A DNA stretch of 64,000 nucleotides from Campylobacter concisus (GTDB lineage: Bacteria > Campylobacterota > Campylobacteria > Campylobacterales > Campylobacteraceae): the NCBI RefSeq assembly GCF_003048535.1, contig NZ_PIRQ01000006.1:1-64000 (forward strand). Reading direction: 5' to 3'. The notes under the pieces are model-generated. The model was not told the DNA's origin, did not search any database, and saw nothing but the letters and a program-made list of their open reading frames with translations. Made by a program: the position numbers and the translations under genes. Within the stretch, counting starts at the first letter, position 1. The number at the start of each line of letters is the position of its first letter. Shown here one piece after another: positions 8,245 to 18,401 of this stretch.

Positions 8245-9819
8245 TTATAAAATCTCTTTTATGAGTAGCTGTGGAGTAACAAGTCCACGGAATGAATTTT
8301 TTGATATACAAAAGATAATATCTATCATCTCGCCAACTCTAGCATGTCTTGTAAAGTTAAAAAATAGAGCCTCAAGTGTTTTATTATCCTTTTGCAAGAT
8401 GAGCTTTAGGTGATTTTGATCTCTACCTATAAGTCTTTCGTTTTTAACAAGAGCATTTTTTATCTTAAAGACTGGGCGAGGATTTTTCTGTCCGTATGGC
8501 TCATAAAATTCTAAAATTTCAAGCAGTTCAAAGTCTATCTCGCTTGGCATTATGTCACCAAGTAACTCGTCCGAGCTTTTGCACTCTTGCATATTTAGAC
8601 ATGAGCAGCTTTTATTTATCGCTTCTTTAAATTTCACCAAATTTTCAGGTGCAAGCGTAAGTCCAGCCGCTCCTTTGTGACCGCCGTAGCTTGTTAGCAA
8701 ATTTTCGTGGCTTGCTATAAGAGATAAGATATCAAGCTTACCAATGCTTCTAGCACTACCTTTTGCACGGCCTTTATCTATACTAAAGACGATAGCTGGC
8801 TTTGCAAAGTGCTTTGCTAGGCGGCTAGCTACGATGCCTATCACACCCTCGTGCCACTGCTCGCCCCAAGTGATGATGACTTCATCGTCTTCTTTTACGT
8901 CCTTTAGCGAGCACTCAAAGAGTTGGCGCTCCTCCTCTTTTCTAGAGTTATTAAACTCTATTATCATATCAAGATAGTTGTAAGCCTCTTCGATGCTCTT
9001 TGCACGCAAAAAGTTAAATGAATTCATCGCATCGTCCATGCGCCCAGCTGAATTTATAAGTGGGGCTATAAGAAAGCTAATATCATCGCACTCAAATTTT
9101 TCCTTACCATAAAACTCTTTTATAGCGTGAAATGCGGAACGCTTAGACGCATTTAGCTTACAAATGCCAAGGCGAACAAGCATTCTATTCATATCTCTTA
9201 GCTCCATCATATCAGCGATTATCGCGATAGCTAAAAGCTCTAAAAACTTGCTCATATCGTAATTTAGTCCAAAAACATCCTTTAACGCTCCAACCAAATA
9301 CCAAGCGACCTCAGCGCCACAAATTTCGATATTTGGGAAGTTGCAGTCTTCTTGTTTTGGGTTAATGATCGCATAAGCTTCTGGTAGAACAGCTGGAGGC
9401 ATGTGATGATCAGTAATGATAAGATCGATGCCTTTTTCTTTACAGATAATGGCCGCATCGTTTGCAGAGATGCCGTTATCAACGGTGATAATCAGGCTTA
9501 CATCGGCTAAGAGTTCGTCTATTATCTCAGGATTTAGCCCATATCCATCTTTAAATCTATTTGGAATTTTTACTAGGTAGTCTTTCACGCCAAGATCATC
9601 AAAAAACTCGGCCAAAATTACGCTCGAAACAACACCATCAACATCATAATCGCCCACAATGGCTATGCGCTCGTTTTTTTCGATCGCTTCTTTTATGCGA
9701 TTAGCGCCTTTATAGATATCTTTTAAGGCACTTGGTGTCGGAATTTCACTAATTTTTTTATGTGTGTCGTTACAAAATCTATGCGCTAGTAAATTCCTTA
9801 TATCCTCTTTATTTAGCAT
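8245..9819 (-). CDS. recJ: single-stranded-DNA-specific exonuclease RecJ
   Basis: RecJ degrades single-stranded DNA 5' to 3' in recombination and mismatch or base-excision repair. From the ATG at 9819 the protein has 524 residues; an in-frame start 11 codons upstream (9852) is possible, but MLNKEDIRNLL is the better family start. DHH-family metal motifs are present: DYDVDG (57-62), TVDNG (112-116), DHH (137-139), and the DHHA1 signature SYGGHKGAAG in the last third. It is shorter than E. coli RecJ, as in other epsilonproteobacteria. In C. jejuni recJ sits beside pyrG; here a quinone oxidoreductase gene separates them. Confidence 0.93.
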   Translation of the reverse strand: MLNKEDIRNLLAHRFCNDTHKKISEIPTPSALKDIYKGANRIKEAIEKNERIAIVGDYDVDGVVSSVILAEFFDDLGVKDYLVKIPNRFKDGYGLNPEIIDELLADVSLIITVDNGISANDAAIICKEKGIDLIITDHHMPPAVLPEAYAIINPKQEDCNFPNIEICGAEVAWYLVGALKDVFGLNYDMSKFLELLAIAIIADMMELRDMNRMLVRLGICKLNASKRSAFHAIKEFYGKEKFECDDISFLIAPLINSAGRMDDAMNSFNFLRAKSIEEAYNYLDMIIEFNNSRKEEERQLFECSLKDVKEDDEVIITWGEQWHEGVIGIVASRLAKHFAKPAIVFSIDKGRAKGSARSIGKLDILSLIASHENLLTSYGGHKGAAGLTLAPENLVKFKEAINKSCSCLNMQECKSSDELLGDIMPSEIDFELLEILEFYEPYGQKNPRPVFKIKNALVKNERLIGRDQNHLKLILQKDNKTLEALFFNFTRHARVGEMIDIIFCISKNSFRGLVTPQLLIKEIL

Positions 9820-9931
9820 GGTTTTGGCAAGAATTTTTAAAGAACTTACCAACTTTATTTAATGCCACTTGTTCACTTAAATTTACACCCATATTGCCAA
9901 AAATTTGGCTATAAAAATACTTCTTTCTCAT
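9809..9931 (-). CDS. possible 40-residue leader ORF overlapping the recJ start
   Basis: An ATG at 9931 opens a 40-codon frame (MRKKYFYSQIFGNMG...) whose TAA lies inside the first codons of recJ, so the two could be translationally coupled. No strong ribosome site is visible and I recognise no family. It may be chance, or a remnant left when the neighbouring oxidoreductase gene was inserted. The rest of the roughly 240-base gap to 10172 holds only AT-rich sequence. Confidence 0.2.
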   Translation of the reverse strand: MRKKYFYSQIFGNMGVNLSEQVALNKVGKFFKNSCQNHAK

Positions 9932-10171
9932 CGCAATCTTTCGTCTTTATTTTGAATGCTTTGATTATATCTTTTTGAAATTTAATTTCTTATAATTTTC
10001 ATTGAAAGTAAGATTTTAGGGCTCATGGCGAGGTTAAAAGCTTTGTTAAATTGATAGTCTTTACAAATTTAACCCGCCAAAAATAGTAAGTATTAGCAAA
10101 AATTTATACAATTAAATTTATAAATTTTTAAATGGTTTATGCTAGAGAATTTAAACCATTTTTATAAAAAT

Positions 10172-10723
10172 TTATTCCAAATTTCTCAAAAACTCCGCGT
10201 ATTCTCTGGTGCTGCGTTCTATTTCGCTGTCGCTTGATACGTAGTCCACGCCCGGAGTCTCCTCGGCGCCGTAAAATGCGAAAAAATCGCGGTAATCGGC
10301 GTGAAAATAGTATTTAAACCCAAGCTCAAACGGCGTAAGAACCTCGCGCAAGCTAAAATGATAGCGTCCTTGCGAGCTGTAGTCGCTCTTTTTGATGCCC
10401 GCAGTCACGGCTAGCGCCACCTTACGCCCCGCTATGCCGTCTGAACCGCGTCCGTAGGCAAAGCCGTGCGTCATCACCGCGTCGATCCATGATTTTAAAA
10501 TCGGAGGGCAGGAGAAGTTGTGAAGCGGAAACTGCAAAACAATGGTGTCGTGGGCTCTGATGAGCTCTTGCTCGCGCGCGGCGTTGATGTTGCCGCCTGC
10601 GTAAACCTGTATCAAATCATGAACGCTATAGCGCTGCGGCTCTTTGAGAGCCTCTTGCAGCAGGCGTTTGTTTATGACCGAGTTTTGAATGTCAGGATGT
10701 GCTAAGATGATTAGAGTTTTCAT
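10172..10723 (-). CDS. NAD(P)H-dependent quinone oxidoreductase (flavodoxin-like fold)
   Basis: The 183-residue protein belongs to the NQO1/KefF/YwrO-like flavoprotein family. LAHPDIQNSVINK near the N-terminus is the FMN/FAD phosphate-binding loop, and LQFPLHNFSCPPILKSWIDAVMTHGFAYG is replaced here by the typical pattern of residues about 70-97 that closes over flavin and quinone. Two-electron reduction of quinones or electrophiles in the cytoplasm is the likely job. It carries visibly more G+C than recJ and pyrG and sits between two genes that are neighbours in C. jejuni, which points to insertion. It has its own ribosome site (AAGGAGAAAAATG). A paralogue with ordinary base use lies at 23103-23663. 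Confidence 0.85.
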   Translation of the reverse strand: MKTLIILAHPDIQNSVINKRLLQEALKEPQRYSVHDLIQVYAGGNINAAREQELIRAHDTIVLQFPLHNFSCPPILKSWIDAVMTHGFAYGRGSDGIAGRKVALAVTAGIKKSDYSSQGRYHFSLREVLTPFELGFKYYFHADYRDFFAFYGAEETPGVDYVSSDSEIERSTREYAEFLRNLE

Positions 10724-10805
10724 TTTTCTCCTTAAAAATTTATGGCAAGTAGTGGGATTTATTTGGCAAATAATTGAATAAAAACAGCAAAATTTTAAAA
10801 GAATT

Positions 10806-10827
10806 TTTAGAGCCAGATGGCTCTAAA
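10806..10827 (-). terminator. rho-independent terminator of pyrG
   Basis: TTTAGAGCC and GGCTCTAAA form a 9-bp stem with a four-base loop immediately after the pyrG stop. On the minus strand it is followed by AAAAATTCTTTT. The symmetry means it can also act from the other side. Confidence 0.65.
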
Positions 10828-10828
10828 T

Positions 10829-12472
<1,644 letters not shown>

Positions 12473-12588
12473 TTAAATTTATTTATTTTTTAATTGCGGA
12501 TTATACCCCTTAAATATTTAGTAAGGCATTAATCGTATAAATTTTAAAAATTATTCTTTAAGTCTTTTTGTTATAGACTTCAAAAACT

Positions 12589-12804
12589 ATGATAAAAAAC
12601 TACCTAAACATCATTGCCTCTTTATATATAGAGGGCTTTAAAAACATGAAAATAGGCAAAAAATTATGGCTTCTCATAATAATAAAGCTTATCATCATGT
12701 TTGGAATTTTAAAAGCCTTCATCTTTAACGAGACTCTAAATACCAAATTTCAAACCGACGAAGAAAAAAGCGAATTTGTAATTCGTAATTTAATAAAGGA
12801 ATAA
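12589..12804 (+). CDS. DUF4492 small membrane protein ahead of cydA
   Basis: The 71-residue protein has one strong membrane helix (about 28-46) after a basic N-terminus containing YIEGFKNMKIGKKLWLL. This matches the DUF4492 family, which is repeatedly found directly before cydA in epsilonproteobacteria and Bacteroidetes. The TAA is one base before the cydA ATG, so it is surely co-transcribed with cydAB. The function is not established; a role in assembly or stability of the bd oxidase is an inference from position. Confidence 0.85.
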   Translation: MIKNYLNIIASLYIEGFKNMKIGKKLWLLIIIKLIIMFGILKAFIFNETLNTKFQTDEEKSEFVIRNLIKE

Positions 12805-12805
12805 A

Positions 12806-14341
12806 ATGTCTGAGATGGATTTTGTTGACTGGTCTAGGGCTCAGTTTGCGCTGACTGCCATTTACCACTTTTTGTTTGTCCCACTTACTTTGGGGCTAAG
12901 TTTTATCATCGCCATTATGGAGACGATATATGTTAAAACCGGCGATAAAGTCTGGCTTGAGATAACGAAATTTTGGCTAAAGCTCTTTGGCATAAATTTC
13001 GCTATCGGTGTGGCTACTGGCATCATTATGGAATTTGAGTTTGGTACAAACTGGGCGAATTACAGCTGGTTTGTCGGCGATATCTTCGGCGCTCCACTTG
13101 CGATAGAAGGCTTGCTTGCATTTTTCATGGAGAGTACATTTTTTGCCATTATGTTTTTTGGCTGGGATAAAGTCAGCAAGAAATTTCACCTGCTTTCAAC
13201 TTGGCTTGTCGCGATCGGTTCAAATTTAAGTGCACTTTGGATCTTAATTGCAAACGGCTGGATGCAATACCCAATCGGTATGAAATTTAACCCAGATACC
13301 GCCAGAATGGAGATGGAAAATTTCTTCGAAGTCGCGCTAAATCCTCTTGGCATTAGCAAATTTTTACACACAGTAACTAGCGGCTACACCATCTCAGCTA
13401 TCTTTGTGATAGGAATTTCTGCTTGGTTTTTGATCCAAAAACGCCACATCTTACTAGCTAAAAAAAGTATCGTCGTTGCTAGCGCATTTGGCCTTATCAC
13501 TTCGGCATTTTTGTTACTTAGTGGCGATGAAAGTGCATATTTTGTAGCTCAAAAGCAGCCTATGAAGCTAGCAGCCATGGAGGGACTTTATAAAGGTGAG
13601 AAAAACGCTGGTCTAGTTGCTGCTGGTATTTTAAACCTAGCTAAAAAGCTTGGCGACGAGAGCGAGCCATTTTTGCTTGAGATAAAGGTGCCTTATGCAC
13701 TTGGCATCATGGCAAACAGAGAGCTTGACTCATTTACGCCAGGTATAAATGACCTACTTTATGGTACTAGCGAGCACAATCTAATAAGCGTAGAAGAGAA
13801 GATGGCAAAGGGTAAAGTAGCTATCGAAGCTCTCAAAAACTACAAAGAAGCTAAAAAAGCAAATGATGAGAGCCTAATGAAAACTTCGCTTTCAAATTTA
13901 GAAAGTAATCTAAATTTCTTAGGATATGGCTATCTTAAAGACGCAAAAGAAGCCGTGCCACCAGTTGCACTTACATTTTATAGCTTCCACATCATGGTCG
14001 CACTTGGCACTTACTTCATAGCTCTTTTTGCTATCACTCTTTATCTAAATCTTTCAAGAAAATATAAATTTGAAAACATAAGAGCATTTTTGTGGATCTG
14101 CGTATTTACCATACCGCTTGGCTACATCGCAGCTGAAGCTGGCTGGATAGTAGCAGAGGTTGGTCGTCAGCCTTGGGCGATACAAGATCTCATGACCGTT
14201 GGTGTTGGAGCAACAAATTTAGCGGATTCAAACGTAAAAATTTCATTTACATTATTTGCTGTTTTATTCACGATTTTACTAATCGCCGAGATCAAAATCA
14301 TGCTTAAGCAAATAAAGATAGGATTTAATGACCATGCATAG
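12806..14341 (+). CDS. cydA: cytochrome bd quinol oxidase subunit I
   Basis: CydA carries hemes b558, b595 and d and oxidises quinol while reducing oxygen to water in the inner membrane. The 511-residue protein has about nine membrane helices. The N-terminal SRAQFALTAIYHFLFVPLT supplies the conserved His (residue 21), and GRQPWAIQD after the Q-loop is the family signature. The Q-loop region (about 270-390) is the short type found in non-enterobacterial oxidases. In Campylobacter this oxidase is often called CioA because cyanide resistance has been described. The operon is DUF4492-cydA-cydB-small peptide. Confidence 0.95.
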   Translation: MSEMDFVDWSRAQFALTAIYHFLFVPLTLGLSFIIAIMETIYVKTGDKVWLEITKFWLKLFGINFAIGVATGIIMEFEFGTNWANYSWFVGDIFGAPLAIEGLLAFFMESTFFAIMFFGWDKVSKKFHLLSTWLVAIGSNLSALWILIANGWMQYPIGMKFNPDTARMEMENFFEVALNPLGISKFLHTVTSGYTISAIFVIGISAWFLIQKRHILLAKKSIVVASAFGLITSAFLLLSGDESAYFVAQKQPMKLAAMEGLYKGEKNAGLVAAGILNLAKKLGDESEPFLLEIKVPYALGIMANRELDSFTPGINDLLYGTSEHNLISVEEKMAKGKVAIEALKNYKEAKKANDESLMKTSLSNLESNLNFLGYGYLKDAKEAVPPVALTFYSFHIMVALGTYFIALFAITLYLNLSRKYKFENIRAFLWICVFTIPLGYIAAEAGWIVAEVGRQPWAIQDLMTVGVGATNLADSNVKISFTLFAVLFTILLIAEIKIMLKQIKIGFNDHA

Positions 14342-15458
14342 TTTAGGTTTAGAAAATTTACAAATTTATTGGTGGTTTATAGTTAGCCTTCTTGGCGGAC
14401 TTTTGGTCTTTATGATGTTTGTTCAAGGCGGCCAGTCGCTAATCTTTAGCCTTGGCAAAGACGAGCTTAAAAAAGATATGCTCATAAATTCTATCGGTAG
14501 AAAATGGGAGCTTACATTTACGACGCTTGTTATGTTTGGTGGTGCGTGCTTTGCGGCATTCCCGCTATTTTACGCTACTAGCTTTGGTGGCGCTTACTGG
14601 GTTTGGCTGGCTATTTTATTTTGCTTTATCGTCCAAGCTGTAAGCTACGAGTACCGCAAAAAGCCTGATAACTTCTTAGGCGCTAGAACTTATGAAATTT
14701 TCCTTTTCATAAATGGCTCACTTGGCGTTATTCTTATCGGTATGGCGGTTAGTACATTTTTTAGTGGTAGTGACTTTGTGCTAAATGAGCACAACTTTGT
14801 CGAGTGGAAGACTCCTTTTCGCGGCCTTGAAGCATTGGCAAATCCTTACTTGTATTTGCTCGGCATAGCGATGTTTTTCTTATCTCGCGTAGGTGGCTGC
14901 TTATATCTTATGAACAACATCGCTGATGGCGAATTTATACAAAACGCCAGAAAACAGCTACTTATCAACACCGTGCTATTCTTGCCATTTTTTCTAGGAT
15001 TTCTTGCTTGGGTGCTTACAAAAGATGGCTTTGCATACGACGCAAATGGCGTAGTTAGCCTTATGCCTTACAAATACGCTATAAATTTGATTGAGATGCC
15101 TATCGTTGGTATATTGCTTCTTGTTGGCGTTGTTTTGGTACTTGTTGGAATTTTCCAAGGGGCATTTACAAAAAGTATTCGTGGAATTTTTGCTTATGGC
15201 CTTGGCGTTACGCTAGCTGTGACCGCACTATTTTTGATAACAGGACTAAATGGTACAGCATTTTATCCGTCATTTAGCGACCTCTCTAGTTCGCTAACTA
15301 TCAAAAATGCAAGCTCTAGCCACTACACACTTGGCGTTATGGCCTATGTTAGCTTGCTAGTGCCTTTCGTGCTTGCCTATATCGTCGTAGTTTGGAGAGC
15401 GATAGATAGCAAGAAGATCACGCAAGATGAGATCAAAAACGATCATCACGCATACTAA
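14328..15458 (+). CDS. cydB: cytochrome bd quinol oxidase subunit II
   Basis: CydB is the structural partner of CydA in the inner membrane. The 376 residues form about nine helices. The N-terminal LQIYWWFIVSLLGGLLVFMMFVQGGQS is represented by residues about 7-33 and is typical of the family. Its ATG overlaps the end of cydA by 14 bases, so translation is coupled. A 33-codon gene follows nine bases after the stop. Confidence 0.95.
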   Translation: MTMHSLGLENLQIYWWFIVSLLGGLLVFMMFVQGGQSLIFSLGKDELKKDMLINSIGRKWELTFTTLVMFGGACFAAFPLFYATSFGGAYWVWLAILFCFIVQAVSYEYRKKPDNFLGARTYEIFLFINGSLGVILIGMAVSTFFSGSDFVLNEHNFVEWKTPFRGLEALANPYLYLLGIAMFFLSRVGGCLYLMNNIADGEFIQNARKQLLINTVLFLPFFLGFLAWVLTKDGFAYDANGVVSLMPYKYAINLIEMPIVGILLLVGVVLVLVGIFQGAFTKSIRGIFAYGLGVTLAVTALFLITGLNGTAFYPSFSDLSSSLTIKNASSSHYTLGVMAYVSLLVPFVLAYIVVVWRAIDSKKITQDEIKNDHHAY

Positions 15459-15467
15459 GGATAAAAG

Positions 15468-15569
15468 ATGTTAGAAGCAGGAATTTTTTTGATACTTTGG
15501 CCAGTGACATTGTTTGCTAGCTACAAATTTGTACTATTTGCTTTAAAGAAATTTGAAGCAAATAACTAA
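15468..15569 (+). CDS. CydX-like 33-residue membrane peptide
   Basis: ATG at 15468 has AAGGAT five bases upstream and opens a 33-codon frame (MLEAGIFLILWPVTLFASYK...) that is a single membrane helix followed by a short basic-acidic tail. Its position, nine bases behind cydB and just before a strong terminator, is where CydX is encoded in other bacteria, a peptide needed for stable bd oxidase. Sequence similarity to enterobacterial CydX is not obvious, so the assignment rests on size, topology and position. Confidence 0.65.
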   Translation: MLEAGIFLILWPVTLFASYKFVLFALKKFEANN

Positions 15570-15610
15570 AATTTAGGGGCTTTTGCTCCTAAATTCTTCT
15601 TTTTATTTTT
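15570..15610 (+). terminator. rho-independent terminator of the cydAB operon
   Basis: AATTTAGGGGC (15570-15580) and GCTCCTAAATT (15585-15595) form an 11-bp stem with one G-T pair and a TTTT loop. The tract CTTCTTTTTATTTTT follows. It begins right after the stop of the small peptide gene, which supports that gene being the last of the operon. Confidence 0.85.
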
Positions 15611-15723
15611 ACCTCTTAAAACGACTTCTTTATAAATTTATTTAAGCCACTTTTCATATAAGCGTTAGTTTTGTGTGAAATTTCAGTAGTAAGATATCAT
15701 TAAATTTTATTAAAGGAGCGAAA

Positions 15724-17493
15724 ATGAGCAAGAATTTCTTAGGTTCTGTTGCCCTTGCGGCTGTTTTGGTTAGTGGTCTTAGTGTAGGCATCACGCCACT
15801 AGAGGCTGGAGTCCTAGCTCATCACGTAAAGGTTCAAGGCGAGCTTGGATCAGTCTTTATAAATCCTTATGACGTATCGCCTCTAACTGCTATCATCGAT
15901 AGAGCTGGCAAAGATATCAAAGATATCCACGTCAAAGTAAAAGGCAAGCCAGATGGTGGTATCGATATCGACTACAATGTCTCAGAGCATGCCCTGCTTA
16001 CGCATGATGGTGTGCCTATTTGGGGACTTTATCCTGACTATCTAAACGAGGTCGTGCTTAGTTATACATTTAACGGAGCTAAAAAGGTAGAAATATATAA
16101 AATTTACGCCCAGCCTATCGTCACATATAGCCGTGATTTTAGATTTTCTCACATGCAAAAGACTCGCGTCAAAAAGGTCGATCCTGCCTTTAAAAACAGG
16201 CTCTATCTCATAAATAACACGATCACAAGCGTCTATAAACCACTTGATTGGAAAAATGGCGGAGCTGCTAGCTGGAACGACTTTACCGAAAACTACATCG
16301 TAGATACCAAAGGCGAAGTCAGATGGTATCTTGACTATCAAAAATTTTACGACCGCAGCGAGCGCAGAGTGATGGATGGAGGCATGATGATGGGCTTTCA
16401 TCAGCTAAAAAATGGCGATATCAGCTTTGGTATGGCTCAAAGATATCTAAGATATGACCTTATGGGAAAAGAAATTTATAACCGCCCGCTTCCAAGAGGC
16501 TACATCGATCTAAGCCATGAAGTTATGCCATTAAAGGATGATCACGCACTTCTTAGGGTTGGCAAATACAACTACCACCACAAAGATGGCAAAATTTCTC
16601 ACACTATAAGAGACCACATCATCGAGGTCGATAGCACCGGTAAGGTGGTCGAAGAGTGGGATCTAAATGAAATTTTTGGTAACAACGTCTACCGCAGCAA
16701 CCTCATAAAAGCGCTTGATGCTAGAGCTGTTTGCCTAAACATCGACATGGACGCAAAAGAGATAAAGATAAGCAACGATCTACCATTTGGCGACATCACC
16801 TCTACTGGTACAGGTAGAAACTGGGCTCACGTAAATTCTATCTCATATGATGAGAGCGACGATAGCATTATCCTCTCACTTCGCCACCAAGGTATCGTTA
16901 AAATCGGACGCGATAAAAAAGTAAAATGGATACTAGCTTCGCCTGAGGGCTGGAGTGAAGAATTTAAAGCTAAAGTGCTAACTCCGGTTGATAGCAAAGG
17001 CAATAAAATAAAATGCGAAAACTCAAAATGCGAGGGCGAATTTGACTGGTCATGGACTCAGCACACTGCATGGCTAACGCCAAGATACGATAACAAAGGC
17101 AGCATAAAACACCTAAGTGTCTTTGACAATGGCGATGCAAGGGGTATGGAGCAGCCAGCCTTTAAAGAGGATAAATACTCTCGTGCGGTTGAGTACAAGA
17201 TAGATGAGAAAAAGGGCACGGTTGAACAAACTTGGCAGTTTGGCAAGGAGCGTGGCTTTGACTTTTATAGCGCAGTTACTAGCAACGTCGAGTGGCAAAA
17301 GGATAAAAATACCTATTTCATCTCAAGCTCAAATGTAAATTTGCTCCGTCCTGATAAGACTATCAAAATGGTCTTAGTTGAGATCGATCCAAAAACAAAT
17401 GAGATCAAATTTGAGATGGATGTGGACTCTGCTTCAAGAGATGATGTTGCTTATAGAGCGATGGTTATTGATCCGGAGGTATTTAGTTATTAG
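15724..17493 (+). CDS. assT: periplasmic arylsulfate sulfotransferase
   Basis: AssT moves a sulfuryl group from one phenolic sulfate to another phenol without PAPS, in the periplasm. The 589-residue precursor has a signal peptide (about 1-28, ending SVGITPLEAG) and a long beta-propeller region. Residues matching the active site described for uropathogenic E. coli AssT (His252, His356, Arg374, His436) are seen at His265, His369, Arg387 and His447, with near-constant offset. A nearby cysteine pair (CENSKC) would form the disulfide needed for activity. No dsbL/dsbI genes flank it, so oxidation must rely on a general Dsb system. In C. jejuni the related gene is known as astA. Strong ribosome site AAAGGAGCG. 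Confidence 0.92.
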   Translation: MSKNFLGSVALAAVLVSGLSVGITPLEAGVLAHHVKVQGELGSVFINPYDVSPLTAIIDRAGKDIKDIHVKVKGKPDGGIDIDYNVSEHALLTHDGVPIWGLYPDYLNEVVLSYTFNGAKKVEIYKIYAQPIVTYSRDFRFSHMQKTRVKKVDPAFKNRLYLINNTITSVYKPLDWKNGGAASWNDFTENYIVDTKGEVRWYLDYQKFYDRSERRVMDGGMMMGFHQLKNGDISFGMAQRYLRYDLMGKEIYNRPLPRGYIDLSHEVMPLKDDHALLRVGKYNYHHKDGKISHTIRDHIIEVDSTGKVVEEWDLNEIFGNNVYRSNLIKALDARAVCLNIDMDAKEIKISNDLPFGDITSTGTGRNWAHVNSISYDESDDSIILSLRHQGIVKIGRDKKVKWILASPEGWSEEFKAKVLTPVDSKGNKIKCENSKCEGEFDWSWTQHTAWLTPRYDNKGSIKHLSVFDNGDARGMEQPAFKEDKYSRAVEYKIDEKKGTVEQTWQFGKERGFDFYSAVTSNVEWQKDKNTYFISSSNVNLLRPDKTIKMVLVEIDPKTNEIKFEMDVDSASRDDVAYRAMVIDPEVFSY

Positions 17494-17499
17494 CAGTAT

Positions 17500-17540
17500 C
17501 TGGTGTGAGACTTTTCTCGCACCAGCTTTTAGTTGTTGTT
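17500..17540 (+). terminator. rho-independent terminator of assT
   Basis: CTGGTGTGAG (17500-17509) pairs with CTCGCACCAG (17516-17525) around ACTTTT, followed by CTTTTAGTTGTTGTTTT. The T tract overlaps the stop codon of the convergent gene at 17529. Confidence 0.8.
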
Positions 17541-17879
17541 TTGAAATTTATATATTGCTTCTTTGATTCTAGTAAGGTTAAAATTTATTGCTCGCTCTAG
17601 TTCTGGCAAGTCTATATCTTTATCCGCTTCAAATGCTTTTACCATTTCGCTTAGCTCTTTTGTCTCATCACTTGCAAGGACTATGCTTTTAAAATTATCA
17701 TCGTCTATCTGGTCAAATTTTAAAAAGATCGATGCAAATTTATCTTTCAAAATTTCTTTATTTAGCTTTCTATTTTCCAAAGCTTTCTTTGTTCCACCAT
17801 TTTTATTACAGGTTCTAAATATCGAATCTATTGTTTCATTCACTTCATCAAGTAAAATTTCTATTTTTTCACTTTGCAT
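17529..17879 (-). CDS. unrecognised 116-residue helical protein
   Basis: I do not recognise this family. The protein has no signal peptide or membrane helix. It is rich in Glu, Lys, Asp and Asn with heptad-like hydrophobic spacing at both ends (KIEILLDEVNETIDSIF and LERAINFNLTRIKEAIYKF), so an all-helical cytoplasmic protein is expected. The opposite-strand frame in the same place is a shadow: it lacks coding character. It is convergent with assT and shares its terminator region. It could be a small accessory or regulatory protein; nothing in the surroundings tells which. Confidence 0.55.
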   Translation of the reverse strand: MQSEKIEILLDEVNETIDSIFRTCNKNGGTKKALENRKLNKEILKDKFASIFLKFDQIDDDNFKSIVLASDETKELSEMVKAFEADKDIDLPELERAINFNLTRIKEAIYKFQNNN

Positions 17880-17954
17880 ATAAAACTCTCTTAACTATAA
17901 ATTAAATTTAAAATAAAAGCTAAATCGCTCTTGTTTTGGAGATTAGAAGTTGTT

Positions 17955-18083
17955 TTACTTCTTCGCGTAAAAAGGAAAAATTAAAGTTGTATTTGTGAAG
18001 TTATTTTCATAAAAGTTTGTGCCAGAATTTAAAATTTTAGTTTGCATTGGCATCACTTTTATGCCCTCTGTTTTTGCGATCAT
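17955..18083 (-). CDS. possible 42-residue protein of unknown function
   Basis: An ATG at 18083 with AAGGATGAG just upstream opens a 42-codon frame (MIAKTEGIKVMPMQTKILN...) ending in FPFYAKK. A longer in-frame start at 18176 exists but has no ribosome site and gives a less natural N-terminus. No family is recognised. The rest of the space to the ilvD start (18084-18401) is AT-rich and holds only the probable ilvD promoter. Confidence 0.35.
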   Translation of the reverse strand: MIAKTEGIKVMPMQTKILNSGTNFYENNFTNTTLIFPFYAKK

Positions 18084-18401
18084 TTTCTCATCCTTGTTAA
18101 AAAATTTTATCGCATTGTATAAATTTTTATAAGTCTTGTAAATTGTACCAAGGTACAATAAAGCCCTATAAATCAATATTTATAACACATTGATAATATT
18201 TTTACGTTATTATTTTGCATACTGCTTTGATTAAAATTACCGAAATTTCGTAGCTATTTAGCTCATCCTTTTTGGATAAATTTTAAAAATTTAATGTGTT
18301 ATTTATGTAATAAAAAAATTTTTAAATTTTCAAAAATTTTTTAAAATCTTTGATACTTTATATGTGATAAAATCCTCTCAAATTTTAAAAAAGGATCAAA
18401 T

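Noticed and set aside
17563..17883. 106-codon plus-strand frame opposite the 116-residue gene
   Set aside because: Ser/Phe-rich composition typical of an antisense shadow; the minus-strand frame has the better ribosome site and helical pattern.
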